A stretch of 16,731 nt of DNA from JBOGIG01 sp050742455 (GCA_050742455.1 JBOGIG010000078.1:1-16731); one strand, 5' to 3'. Positions 6,679 to 14,061 are shown, counted from the first letter of the stretch. Notes: a model not told the origin generated them from the sequence alone. Numbers and translations: made by a program.

Positions 6679-9198
6679 ATGCAGCGATCATCGAGCGGCG
6701 GGGAGAATCAGACCTTGAGCATTCTGGGCAATCGTGTTCTACGCAAGGAAGATCCCAAGTTCCTCACCACCGGGGGCGTCTACGTCGATGATCTCGACCT
6801 CGAAGGCGCCGTGTACGTGACCTACGTGCGCTCGACCATGGCCCATGCCCGGATAGTGGGCATCGATGTGGAAGAGGCACGCCAAGCCCCGGGCATCGTC
6901 GACGTTTACACCGCAGCCGACGTCGATCTTGCGCCGCTGGCCCCCGAGCTCCCCCTCATCAATGCAGCCATGGCCCGACCGTTCCTGGCCGACGGGGTGG
7001 TCCGCTTCGTGGGGGACATGGTGGCGGCCGTGGTGTCCGAGACCCGGGCCCAGGGCGTGGACGCAGCCGAGATGGTCCAGATCGATTACGACCCGCTCCC
7101 TGTGACCGTCGATGTCGAGGTCGCCGCGGCCGGCCCTGTGGCGGTCCCTCTGTTCGCCGATGTTCCCGATGGCATGGCCGTCGAGATGAATTTTGGCTAT
7201 GACGAGTCGCTCTTCGACGGCTGCGAGGTGGTGTTGCGCCACCGATTCCGCAACCAAAGGGTGGCCCCATGTCCCCTTGAAGTTCGAGCGGCGGCGTCGC
7301 GCTGGGAGGATGACGGGCGCCTCACCCACTGGGCGAGCACCCAGGCCCCCCACGCCGTGCGGGACACGCTCGTGACCATGTTCGCCTTGGAGGCAGGAGC
7401 GGTCCACGTCATCGCCCCCGATGTGGGGGGTGGGTTCGGGGCCAAGATGGGGCGCTACCCCGAGGAGTTGTTCGTCCCCTGGATCGCCCGCAAGGTGGGC
7501 CGCCCGGCTCGGTGGGTGGAAACCAGGTCCGAGTCGATGCTGGGTCTCGGTCACGGTCGAGCACAGATCCAAGACGTCGAAATAGGTGGCTCGCGCGACG
7601 GCACCATCAGCGCCTATCGCGTCACGTCGACCCAGGACGCCGGGGCCTATCCGGCCATCGGGGCCTTCCTGCCCTACATGACCAGGGTCATGACCAGCGG
7701 CGTGTACAAGATCCCTAAGGCCGAGTTGAACTTTCGGGCCTTCGCCACCAACACCACCCCGCTGGTGGCCTATCGGGGCGCCGGTCGGCCCGAGGCTGCG
7801 GCCGCCATCGAGAGGGCCATGGACATGTTTGCGGCCGAGATCGACATGGACCCGGTCGATATCCGCCGGCGCAATCTCATCGGGGCAGGGGACTTCCCCT
7901 ATACCACCCCGACCGGAACGGTCTATGACTCCGGTGACTACGAACGGGCCCTGGACCTGACGCTCGAAGCCGCCGACTACAAGGGATTGCGCAAGGAGCA
8001 GGCCCGCCGCCGTGCCGAGGGGGCCGTACTCCAGCTTGGTATCGGGCTGTCCGTGTACGTCGAGATAACCAACGGAATTCCCGGCAGTGAGTTCGGCTCG
8101 GTCGAGGTCCTGCCCTCGGGCAAGGTCCTGGTTCGTACCGGGACGTCACCGCACGGCCAAGGCCATGTGACGGCGTGGGCCATGTTGGTCAGCGATCGCA
8201 TGGGCATCCCGATCGAGGACATCGATGTGATCCACGGCGATACCGACATCGTCCCGCGGGGCGTGGGCACATTTGGATCCCGTTCACTACAGATGGGCGG
8301 GGTGGCGGTCAACAAGGCCACCACGGATCTGATCGAAAAGGCCACCAACCTGGCCGCCGATCTGCTGGAGGCCGACCCGGCCGACATCGTGCTCGACCCG
8401 ATAGGCATGGCATTCCACGTGGCCGGATCCCCGACCTCGGCCAAGACCTGGGCCGAACTGGCCACCGCCGCAGCCGGTGCCACTGCCGCAGCCGATGCCA
8501 CTGCCGCAGCCGCAGCCGGTGCCACTGCCGCAGCCGGTGCCACCGCCGGGCCGGGTGGCGGAGCGGAAGCAGCCGGGGCCGGCTCCGGCGGTGGCCTGGC
8601 GGTCGAGGTCGACTACGCCTCGCCCGGGGCGACGTTCCCCTTCGGCGCCCATCTGGCCGTGGTGGAGGTTGACACCGAGACCGGATTGGTCCGGCTCCTG
8701 CGCCTGGTGGCGGCCGATGACGCCGGCAAGATCCTCAATCCCCTGCTGGCCGAAGGCCAGGTTCACGGTGGCTTGGCTCAGGGGGCGGCCCAGGCACTGA
8801 TGGAGGAGTTCTGCTATGACGCCGAGGGCAATCCGGTGACAGCCAACTTCGCCGACTATGCGTTCATTTCGGCTAGTGAGCTCCCGAGCTTCGAGACCAT
8901 CCACATGGAGACACCCACCCCGCTCAACGAGCTGGGTGCCAAGGGCATAGGTGAATCGGGGACGATCGGTTCGACCCCGGCGGTGCAGAATGCTGTTATC
9001 GATGCGCTCTCTCACCTGGGGGTGCGCCACCTGGACATGCCCGCCTCGCCCAGGCGAGTGTGGGAGGCCATCGCCGAGGCGGCCCCTTCCGGGGCGGGGG
9101 GACAGGGCGGAGGACCACGAGCGGGTGGGTCCCGCACATCCAATGCGACTACGTCAGGCACATCCAACGCGATGACATCAGGAGGGCGGGACCGGTGA
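6679..9198 (+). CDS. coxL: Molybdopterin-binding large subunit, xanthine dehydrogenase/CoxL family (form II type)
   Basis: An 839-residue Mo-hydroxylase large subunit. It opens with the family start LGNRVLRKEDPKFLTTGGVYVDD. The Mo-cofactor motif GGGFG is at 250-254. The active-site loop is AYRGAGR at 364-370, the form II signature, not the AYxCSFR of proven CO dehydrogenases, so there is no S-selenyl or Cu-binding cysteine. HGQGH follows near residue 495, and the catalytic Glu759 lies in GIGESGTIG. Residues about 595-638 are an Ala/Gly/Thr-rich insert encoded by 18-base repeats, and the last 35 residues form a Gly/Ser/Thr tail with a duplicated 24-base unit. The enzyme oxidises a small molecule by hydroxylation, with electrons leaving through CoxS and CoxM. 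The substrate is unknown. ATG 6679 is chosen; TTG 6715, with GGGGAG nine bases upstream, is a serious alternative. The symbol marks family only. Confidence 0.93.
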   Translation: MQRSSSGGENQTLSILGNRVLRKEDPKFLTTGGVYVDDLDLEGAVYVTYVRSTMAHARIVGIDVEEARQAPGIVDVYTAADVDLAPLAPELPLINAAMARPFLADGVVRFVGDMVAAVVSETRAQGVDAAEMVQIDYDPLPVTVDVEVAAAGPVAVPLFADVPDGMAVEMNFGYDESLFDGCEVVLRHRFRNQRVAPCPLEVRAAASRWEDDGRLTHWASTQAPHAVRDTLVTMFALEAGAVHVIAPDVGGGFGAKMGRYPEELFVPWIARKVGRPARWVETRSESMLGLGHGRAQIQDVEIGGSRDGTISAYRVTSTQDAGAYPAIGAFLPYMTRVMTSGVYKIPKAELNFRAFATNTTPLVAYRGAGRPEAAAAIERAMDMFAAEIDMDPVDIRRRNLIGAGDFPYTTPTGTVYDSGDYERALDLTLEAADYKGLRKEQARRRAEGAVLQLGIGLSVYVEITNGIPGSEFGSVEVLPSGKVLVRTGTSPHGQGHVTAWAMLVSDRMGIPIEDIDVIHGDTDIVPRGVGTFGSRSLQMGGVAVNKATTDLIEKATNLAADLLEADPADIVLDPIGMAFHVAGSPTSAKTWAELATAAAGATAAADATAAAAAGATAAAGATAGPGGGAEAAGAGSGGGLAVEVDYASPGATFPFGAHLAVVEVDTETGLVRLLRLVAADDAGKILNPLLAEGQVHGGLAQGAAQALMEEFCYDAEGNPVTANFADYAFISASELPSFETIHMETPTPLNELGAKGIGESGTIGSTPAVQNAVIDALSHLGVRHLDMPASPRRVWEAIAEAAPSGAGGQGGGPRAGGSRTSNATTSGTSNAMTSGGRDR
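8461..8550 (+). repeat. In-frame 18-base tandem repeat within coxL
   Basis: Units close to GCCACTGCCGCAGCCGGT start at 8461, 8479, 8497 (24 bases long), 8521 and 8539. The period is a multiple of 6, so the reading frame is kept, giving an ATAAAG-like peptide. It falls between the conserved segments KTWAELA and VEVDYASPGATFPFG, so it probably encodes a surface loop. Confidence 0.85.
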
Positions 9199-9665
9199 AA
9201 GTGACCATGAAGGTCAACGGGGTGGAGCGGAGTAGCGAGATCGAGCCCCGCATGCTGCTCGTGCAGTACCTGCGGGAGCACCTGCGGTTGACTGGTACCA
9301 ATGTCGGATGCGATACCACTTCGTGCGGGGCCTGCACCGTTCTGATCGACGGTGAATCGGTGAAGTCCTGCACGGCTCTGGCCGTCCAGGTCGAGGGCCG
9401 TGAGGTGACCACCATCGAAGGCTTGGCCAATGGGGATGTCATGTCGCCGGTCCAGGAGGCATTTCGTCAGAACCACGGACTCCAGTGCGGGTACTGCACC
9501 CCGGGAATGGTCATGGCCCTCACGTCCTTGCTGGCTGAGAATCCCGACCCCACCGAGGATGACGTGCGCCAGGGCCTGGAAGGAAACCTGTGCCGCTGCA
9601 CCGGGTATCACAACATCGTCGCTTCCGCCCTGGCTGCCGCGGGCACGATGAGGGCGGCCCGATGA
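9195..9665 (+). CDS. coxS: [2Fe-2S] iron-sulfur small subunit, CoxS family
   Basis: A 156-residue electron-transfer subunit with two [2Fe-2S] clusters. The plant-ferredoxin-type cluster uses Cys39, Cys44, Cys47 and Cys59 (GCDTTSCGACT ... KSC). The second, in the helical domain, uses Cys98, Cys101, Cys133 and Cys135 (CGYC ... CRC, then TGYHNIV). All eight ligands are present and the length is normal. It passes electrons from the molybdenum site of the large subunit to FAD in the medium subunit. The start is GTG 9195, sharing GTGA with the large-subunit stop, with a strong AGGAGGG at 9180-9186. ATG 9207 is possible but too far from that site. The 3' end shares ATGA with the next gene, indicating tight coupling. 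Confidence 0.95.
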   Translation: MKVTMKVNGVERSSEIEPRMLLVQYLREHLRLTGTNVGCDTTSCGACTVLIDGESVKSCTALAVQVEGREVTTIEGLANGDVMSPVQEAFRQNHGLQCGYCTPGMVMALTSLLAENPDPTEDDVRQGLEGNLCRCTGYHNIVASALAAAGTMRAAR

Positions 9666-10480
9666 TCCCCGCCGCTTTTGATTACGTGCGCGCCGGATCG
9701 GCCGACGAGGCTGTATCCCTTTTGGCCCAGCACGGCGAGGAGGCCAAGCTCCTGGCCGGCGGTCATTCGTTGTTGCCTCTGATGAAGCTGCGCCTGGCCA
9801 CCCCTTCGGTCCTCATCGACGTGGGGCGCCTGGCCGAGCTGTCCTACGTGCGCCAGGGCGACCGACACGTGGCTATCGGTGCCGGGACCCGGCACCAGGA
9901 TCTACAGACCTCTCCGGTGCTGGCCCAATCAGCTCCGGTAGTGGCTCGGGTGGCGGGATCTATCGGCGATCCCCAGGTGCGCCACCGGGGAACAATCGGG
10001 GGATCCCTGGCCCACGGCGACTCGGCCTCAGACTTGCCGGCGGTGGTCCTGGCACTCGGCGGGACTCTGGTGGCCCAAGGCCCTCAGGGCACACGGGAAA
10101 TAGCCGCCGACGACTTCTTTGTCGGCTTCTTGGAGACCGCACTGGCCCCCGACGAAATGCTTATAGAGGTCCGCCTTCCCCAGGCGGCGTCGGGCTCGTT
10201 CCACAAGTTCAACCGGCGAGCCCAGGACTGGGCGATCGTCGGGGCGGTGGCAGCCCGCCGCAACGGGGGGATCGGCGTGGCCCTGGTCAACATGGCCACG
10301 GTGCCGGTGCGGGCCCGGGCCACCGAGGAAGCCCTGGCTTCGGGGGCTTCATTAACCGACGCGGCCCAGCTGGCCGATGACGGTCTCGACCCACCCGAGG
10401 ACGGCAATGCCTCGGCGGACTACCGTCGCCACCTGGCCCGGGTCCTGGTCCGAAGGGCGCTGGAGGAGGTAGGTCCCTGA
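9662..10480 (+). CDS. coxM: FAD-binding medium subunit, CoxM family
   Basis: A 272-residue subunit of the molybdopterin dehydrogenase FAD-binding family. The two FAD-contacting motifs are AGGHS at 32-36 (then LLPLMKLRLA) and TIGGS at 111-115 (then LAHGDSASDLP). It begins directly with PAAFDYVRAGSADEAVSLL, the usual start of the fold. The C-terminal domain runs from about residue 175 and ends at the sequence ALEEVGP. It takes electrons from CoxS and hands them to a quinone or other acceptor. The start is ATG 9662, overlapping the coxS stop as ATGA. The last codons contain GGAGGAGGT (10462-10470), a very good ribosome site for the next gene; see the note on coxD's start. Confidence 0.94.
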   Translation: MIPAAFDYVRAGSADEAVSLLAQHGEEAKLLAGGHSLLPLMKLRLATPSVLIDVGRLAELSYVRQGDRHVAIGAGTRHQDLQTSPVLAQSAPVVARVAGSIGDPQVRHRGTIGGSLAHGDSASDLPAVVLALGGTLVAQGPQGTREIAADDFFVGFLETALAPDEMLIEVRLPQAASGSFHKFNRRAQDWAIVGAVAARRNGGIGVALVNMATVPVRARATEEALASGASLTDAAQLADDGLDPPEDGNASADYRRHLARVLVRRALEEVGP

Positions 10481-10602
10481 CCGGAACCGAGGATGGTATC
10501 CGAACCGGGGAAGCCCCTGGCGCCCGAACCGGGGACGGCCCTGGAACCGGGGACGCCCGTGGCGCCGGAACCGGGGCCGGCCCGGGGCTGAGCCCCGCGT
10601 CG
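10477..10602 (+). other. Repeat-rich stretch ahead of the annotated coxD start; possible extended N-terminus
   Basis: Between the coxM stop and GTG 10603, the coxD frame is open back to CTG 10477. CTG 10477 would share CTGA with the coxM stop and lies six bases after GGAGGAGGT. The stretch holds GAACCGGGG-type units beginning at 10484, 10502, 10526, 10544 and 10568; the spacings (18, 24, 18, 24) preserve the coxD frame and would give TG(D/E)-Gly-Pro repeats. A small hairpin, CGGGGC-TGA-GCCCCG at 10583-10597, stands just before GTG 10603. A competing reading in another frame (ATG 10493 to TGA 10591, 32 codons) is also possible. Confidence 0.5.
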
Positions 10603-11520
10603 GTGGCGGCGGGGCTGGCCGACAATGAGTACCTGGCCGACGAGGGCCTTGCCACGGTGATCTTCTTGGCCCTGGCCCTGCGCCGCCCGCTCTTCTTGGA
10701 GGGCGAGGCCGGGGTGGGCAAGACCGAAGTGGCCAAGGTCCTGTCTCGCTGGACGGGAGGTGAGCTGGTCCGCCTCCAGTGCTACGAGGGGATCGACGTG
10801 GCCCAGGCCGTCTACGAATGGGACTACTCCCGCCAGTTGCTTCACCTCAGGGCAGCCGAATCCCGGCCCGCCGGTGGCGGTGGCGGTGCCGGTGCCGGTG
10901 CCGGTGGCGAGGTGACGGCCGACGTCGAGGACGAGATCTACTCCGAGCGCTTCTTGATCCGCCGCCCCTTGCTGTCGGCAATTGCCCCACGAACGCCAGA
11001 CGAAGCCCCCCGCGTTCTTCTGGTCGACGAGATCGATCGGGCCGACGATGAGTTCGAGGCCTTCCTCTTGGAGCTGCTGTCGGATTACTCGGTGACGGTG
11101 CCGGAATTGGGGACATTTCGCGCCGAAGTCGCGCCGGTGGTGGTCATAACCTCCAATAGGACCCGTGACGTCCACGATGCTCTCAAGCGCCGCTGCCTGT
11201 ACCACTGGGTCGAGCATCCGAGCTTCGAGCGGGAAGTCGAAATCATCCGCCTGCGGGCCCCCGAGGTTTCCGAGTCATTGGCCCGCCAGGTGGCCGCGGC
11301 CGTGGAAGAGGTACGCGCCATGGGCCTGTACAAGCCACCGGGGGTGGCCGAGACCATCGACTGGGCACATGCCCTGTGGACGCTGGGACGTGCGGAGGTG
11401 GACGAGGGGGCGTTGGACCTTACCCTGGGCACGGTGGTCAAGTACCGGGAGGACGCCGAGAGGGTCCGGGCCGCCGGCCTGGGCGACCTGGTGGGGCGAT
11501 CGCTCCTGCGCAGCCGGTGA
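10603..11520 (+). CDS. coxD: MoxR/CoxD-type AAA+ ATPase
   Basis: A 305-residue AAA+ ATPase of the MoxR/CoxD type, thought to act with the VWA protein CoxE as a chaperone pair that matures the molybdenum enzyme's active site. Walker A is GEAGVGKT at 34-41, Walker B is LLVDEID at about 139-145, sensor 1 is TSN at 183-185, and an arginine-rich RRC follows near 196-198. A Gly/Ala-only stretch at 91-102 sits between Walker A and B, where relatives have a short loop. The start is uncertain. GTG 10603 has no Shine-Dalgarno and lies inside the normally conserved SPxSVAxxLA segment, whereas CTG 10477 has a strong site and the operon's usual 4-base overlap and would add 42 residues. The stop shares GTGA with coxE. 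Confidence 0.93.
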   Translation: MAAGLADNEYLADEGLATVIFLALALRRPLFLEGEAGVGKTEVAKVLSRWTGGELVRLQCYEGIDVAQAVYEWDYSRQLLHLRAAESRPAGGGGGAGAGAGGEVTADVEDEIYSERFLIRRPLLSAIAPRTPDEAPRVLLVDEIDRADDEFEAFLLELLSDYSVTVPELGTFRAEVAPVVVITSNRTRDVHDALKRRCLYHWVEHPSFEREVEIIRLRAPEVSESLARQVAAAVEEVRAMGLYKPPGVAETIDWAHALWTLGRAEVDEGALDLTLGTVVKYREDAERVRAAGLGDLVGRSLLRSR

Positions 11521-12770
11521 GTCCTGACTCCGGCCCCTCTGGCTTCCCGGCAGACCCCGGCCGCCCGGCAGATCCCGGCCCCTCCGACTCCGGCCTCTCC
11601 GGTCGCCCGGCAGACTCCCGATCGGGTCATGACCCTTCGCTGTCCGGCGCCCAGTTGGGTTCCCGGTTTGCCATGGCCCTGCGCTCGGTCGGCCTCGACG
11701 TCCCGGTGAGTGCGGTCCTTACCTACACCCGTGCCCTGGACGCCGTCGGCCTGGGCTCCCGGGACGGGGTGTACTGGGCCGGGAGGGCCACCCTGGTCGT
11801 GCGAGCCGAGGACGTCGCAGCCTATGACCGGGCCTTCGGGTCCTTCTGGGAGCAGGCGGTAGGGACCCTGCCTCCGGCGCCCCCCGATCCGGTGAGCGTG
11901 CAGCTCGAGGACGACGCTGACGATGAAGAGTCCGCCGTCGAGGCCGGATCGGGATTGCCCGACGTCCCGGGCCCGGCCCTGGCCGTTCGCTACAGTCCTA
12001 CCGAGATCCTCCGGCGCAAGGACTTCGCCGCATACTCGCCTGTCGAAATGGCTGAGGCCTATCGCCTCATGGCCCGGATGCGACTGGTCGGTCCCCTCCG
12101 TCGGTCGGCGCGCCAGGCTCGAACCGGCAGTCGCAAGGGGCGCCCCGATGTGCGCCGGGAACTGCGGGCCCGGATGGCCACCGGAGGCGAGCAGGTGCGA
12201 CGGGTCTGGCGTTACCAAGCCAGCCGTCCCCGTCGGGTAGTCATCCTGCTCGATGTGAGCGGGTCCATGGAGCCATACGCCCGGGCCCTGATGCGGTTCA
12301 TCCACGCCGCCGTGGCGGGACGCGGCGGGGTCGCGGGCGCCACCGCGGTCGAAGCCTTCGCCTTGGGGACCCGCCTTACCCGTCTCACTCGGGCCTTGCG
12401 CTGGAAAGATCCCGACCTGGCCATGTCCTTTGCCATGGCCGAGATTCCCGATTGGTCGGGGGGCACACGCCTGGGCGCCGGGATCAAGGAGTTCAATGAC
12501 ACCCATGGGATACGGGGCATGGCCCGGGGCGCAGTGGTGGTGATCCTGTCCGATGGCTGGGACCGGGGTGATCCCCAACTCCTGGCCGACGAAATGGGTC
12601 GGCTCGGTCTGGTTGCCTCCCGGGTGGTGTGGGTGAACCCGCTAAAGGCGTCGCCCGGCTACGCCCCTCTGGCCCGGGGGATGGCGGCCGCCCTGGGGCA
12701 CGTGGACGACTTTGTGGAAGGGCATTGCCTGGATTCACTGGAGTCGCTGGTGGAGGTGATCGCCCGATGA
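11517..12770 (+). CDS. coxE: CoxE-type VWA-domain protein
   Basis: A 417-residue protein with a C-terminal von Willebrand A domain. The MIDAS motif DVSGS (Asp246, Ser248, Ser250) is followed by SGGTRLG and LSDGWDRGD, completing the metal site. The N-terminal part (from about residue 45, SGAQLGSRFAMALRSVGLDVP) matches CoxE proteins, which partner CoxD ATPases during cofactor maturation. Residues 1-40 are a low-complexity Ser/Gly/Pro/Ala/Asp leader made of repeated GRPADPG-like units. The middle holds an acidic Asp/Glu patch and a basic RRSARQARTGSRKGRPDVRR segment before the VWA domain. The start is GTG 11517, sharing GTGA with the coxD stop; the Shine-Dalgarno is weak, so translational coupling is likely. 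The stop shares ATGA with the next gene. Confidence 0.92.
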   Translation: MSPDSGPSGFPADPGRPADPGPSDSGLSGRPADSRSGHDPSLSGAQLGSRFAMALRSVGLDVPVSAVLTYTRALDAVGLGSRDGVYWAGRATLVVRAEDVAAYDRAFGSFWEQAVGTLPPAPPDPVSVQLEDDADDEESAVEAGSGLPDVPGPALAVRYSPTEILRRKDFAAYSPVEMAEAYRLMARMRLVGPLRRSARQARTGSRKGRPDVRRELRARMATGGEQVRRVWRYQASRPRRVVILLDVSGSMEPYARALMRFIHAAVAGRGGVAGATAVEAFALGTRLTRLTRALRWKDPDLAMSFAMAEIPDWSGGTRLGAGIKEFNDTHGIRGMARGAVVVILSDGWDRGDPQLLADEMGRLGLVASRVVWVNPLKASPGYAPLARGMAAALGHVDDFVEGHCLDSLESLVEVIAR

Positions 12771-13084
12771 TCGAGGTTCTCGACGACATCGACCGGTGGC
12801 GCTCGGCCGGGCGCCGGGTGGCCCTGGCCCGGGTGGTGGGGGTCGAAGGCTCGTCGCCCCGGGAACCGGGTGCGGTCATGGCTGTTAGCGAGGATGGCGA
12901 GGTGGCCGGCTCTGTTTCGGGTGGGTGCGTGGAGGGGGCTGTCGTCCAGGTGGCTCTGGACATACTGGGGGGCTCGGAACCACCGCGCCTGTGCAGCTTT
13001 GGGTACTCCGATGACGAGGCCTTCGCCGTGGGCTTGACTTGCGGCGGGACGGTGCGGGTGCTGGTGGAGCAGTTGGACTGGTGA
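12767..13084 (+). CDS. XdhC/CoxI-family protein, short (N-terminal domain only)
   Basis: A 105-residue protein made only of the XdhC_CoxI domain (PF02625): RRVALARVVGVEGSSPREPGAVMAVS, then GSVSGGCVEGAV with Cys54, the conserved cysteine of the family, and a C-terminal TCGGTVRVLVEQL. XdhC proteins bind the molybdenum cofactor and help sulfurate and deliver it to the xanthine dehydrogenase-type apoenzyme. The Rossmann domain usually fused behind it is missing here but is found in the next gene, so the two may work as a pair. The start ATG 12767 shares ATGA with coxE, with GGAGGT at 12752-12757. The stop shares GTGA with the following gene. Confidence 0.9.
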   Translation: MIEVLDDIDRWRSAGRRVALARVVGVEGSSPREPGAVMAVSEDGEVAGSVSGGCVEGAVVQVALDILGGSEPPRLCSFGYSDDEAFAVGLTCGGTVRVLVEQLDW

Positions 13085-14049
13085 GCCTGTACGAGGTGCT
13101 GCGCGATGCGTTGCGCGCCGAGGAGCCCGTTGCCCTTGCCACCGTCATCGGGGTCAGGGTTCCCCGGGACCCCGATGACGGACCCGACTCCCAGCCCGGA
13201 CCCGACTCCCAGCCCGGGCCCAACCCCCAGCCCGGACCCGGCTCCGACCCCCCGCCGGCCGACCCCCAGCCCGGAGCTTTGCCGCCGGCCGGCCCGGCGG
13301 GGGAATCCGGCCCTACGCTCGGGGCCAGGCTGTTGGTCCGACCGGACCAGGAGGCCATGGGCTCGCTGGGCGACCCCAACCTGGATCGGGTAGTGATGCG
13401 GGACTGCCTGGGGGCGGTGGCGGGAGCCATCAGCTCGACGCGCAACTACGGTCCGAATGGGCAGGCCCGTCAGGACGAAGTGACGGTCATGGTGCAGGCC
13501 TTTGCCCCTCCGCCCCGGATGATCATCTTCGGGGCCGTGGACTTCACCGCCGCATTGGCATCGGCGGCCAAGCTTCTGGGATACCGGGTCACGGTGTGCG
13601 ACGCCCGCCCAGTGTTCGCCACCCGGGCCCGGTTCCCCATGGCCGACGAGGTGGTAGTGGACTGGCCCGATCGCCATCTGGCCGAGGTGGGCCCCAGCCT
13701 GGAGGCTCGGGATGCCATCTGCGTCCTTACCCACGATCCCAAGTTCGACGTGCCGGCCATCACCTCGGCGCTGGCCACCCGAGCGGGCTATGTCGGGGCT
13801 ATGGGCTCGCGCCGCACCCATGACGACCGGACTCGCCGGCTCTTGGAGGCAGGGATGACTCAGGCCCAACTTGATCGGGTGATGAGTCCCATCGGCTTGG
13901 ACATAGGGTCACGCACGCCCCAGGAGACCGCTGTGTCGATATGTGCCGAGATCATCGCCCTGCGCACCGGTCGGGGAGCCCCGTCGCTCCGCGATTCAGA
14001 TGGGGCGATCCACCCTCGACGCGGCCCCGATGGCGGCGGTGTCTCCTGA
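13081..14049 (+). CDS. XdhC-family Mo-cofactor maturation protein with Rossmann domain
   Basis: A 322-residue protein. Residues 1-32 (LYEVLRDALRAEEPVALATVIGV) and about 80-110 (ARLLVRPDQEAMGSLGDPNLDR) form a split XdhC_CoxI domain; between them sits a Pro/Gly/Asp/Gln-rich insert encoded by 18-base repeats. The GGC cysteine of the family is replaced here by GDPNLD. From about residue 147 (MIIFGAVDFTAALA) to about 290 there is the XdhC_C Rossmann fold (PF13478), with DARPVFATRARFPMADE, LTHDPKFDVP, GYVGAMGSRRTHDDR and IGLDIGSRTPQETAVSICAEIIA. It probably acts with the short XdhC protein on the Mo cofactor. The start GTG 13081 shares GTGA with the preceding stop. This is the last gene of the molybdenum operon. 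Confidence 0.93.
   Translation: MSLYEVLRDALRAEEPVALATVIGVRVPRDPDDGPDSQPGPDSQPGPNPQPGPGSDPPPADPQPGALPPAGPAGESGPTLGARLLVRPDQEAMGSLGDPNLDRVVMRDCLGAVAGAISSTRNYGPNGQARQDEVTVMVQAFAPPPRMIIFGAVDFTAALASAAKLLGYRVTVCDARPVFATRARFPMADEVVVDWPDRHLAEVGPSLEARDAICVLTHDPKFDVPAITSALATRAGYVGAMGSRRTHDDRTRRLLEAGMTQAQLDRVMSPIGLDIGSRTPQETAVSICAEIIALRTGRGAPSLRDSDGAIHPRRGPDGGGVS
13180..13280 (+). repeat. In-frame 18-base tandem repeat in the second xdhC gene
   Basis: GGACCCGACTCCCAGCCC occurs exactly at 13180-13197 and 13198-13215, with diverged copies at 13216 and 13234 and partial PQPG-coding units to about 13280. The encoded peptide is GPDSQP-like. It expands a loop of the XdhC_CoxI domain where relatives have only a few residues. 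Confidence 0.88.
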
Positions 14050-14061
14050 TGGCCGAGTGCG

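Noticed and set aside
6679..9198. Aerobic CO dehydrogenase of form I
   Set aside because: The active-site loop is AYRGAGR and lacks the AYxCSFR cysteine, so CO oxidation by the known mechanism is not supported.
11085..12578. Minus-strand 497-residue open frame
   Set aside because: Long open antisense frames are common in GC-rich coding DNA; the plus-strand genes coxD and coxE have clear domain motifs and this has none.
12493..13869. Minus-strand 458-residue open frame
   Set aside because: Antisense shadow of coxE and the xdhC genes, with low-complexity Pro/Arg/Gly content.
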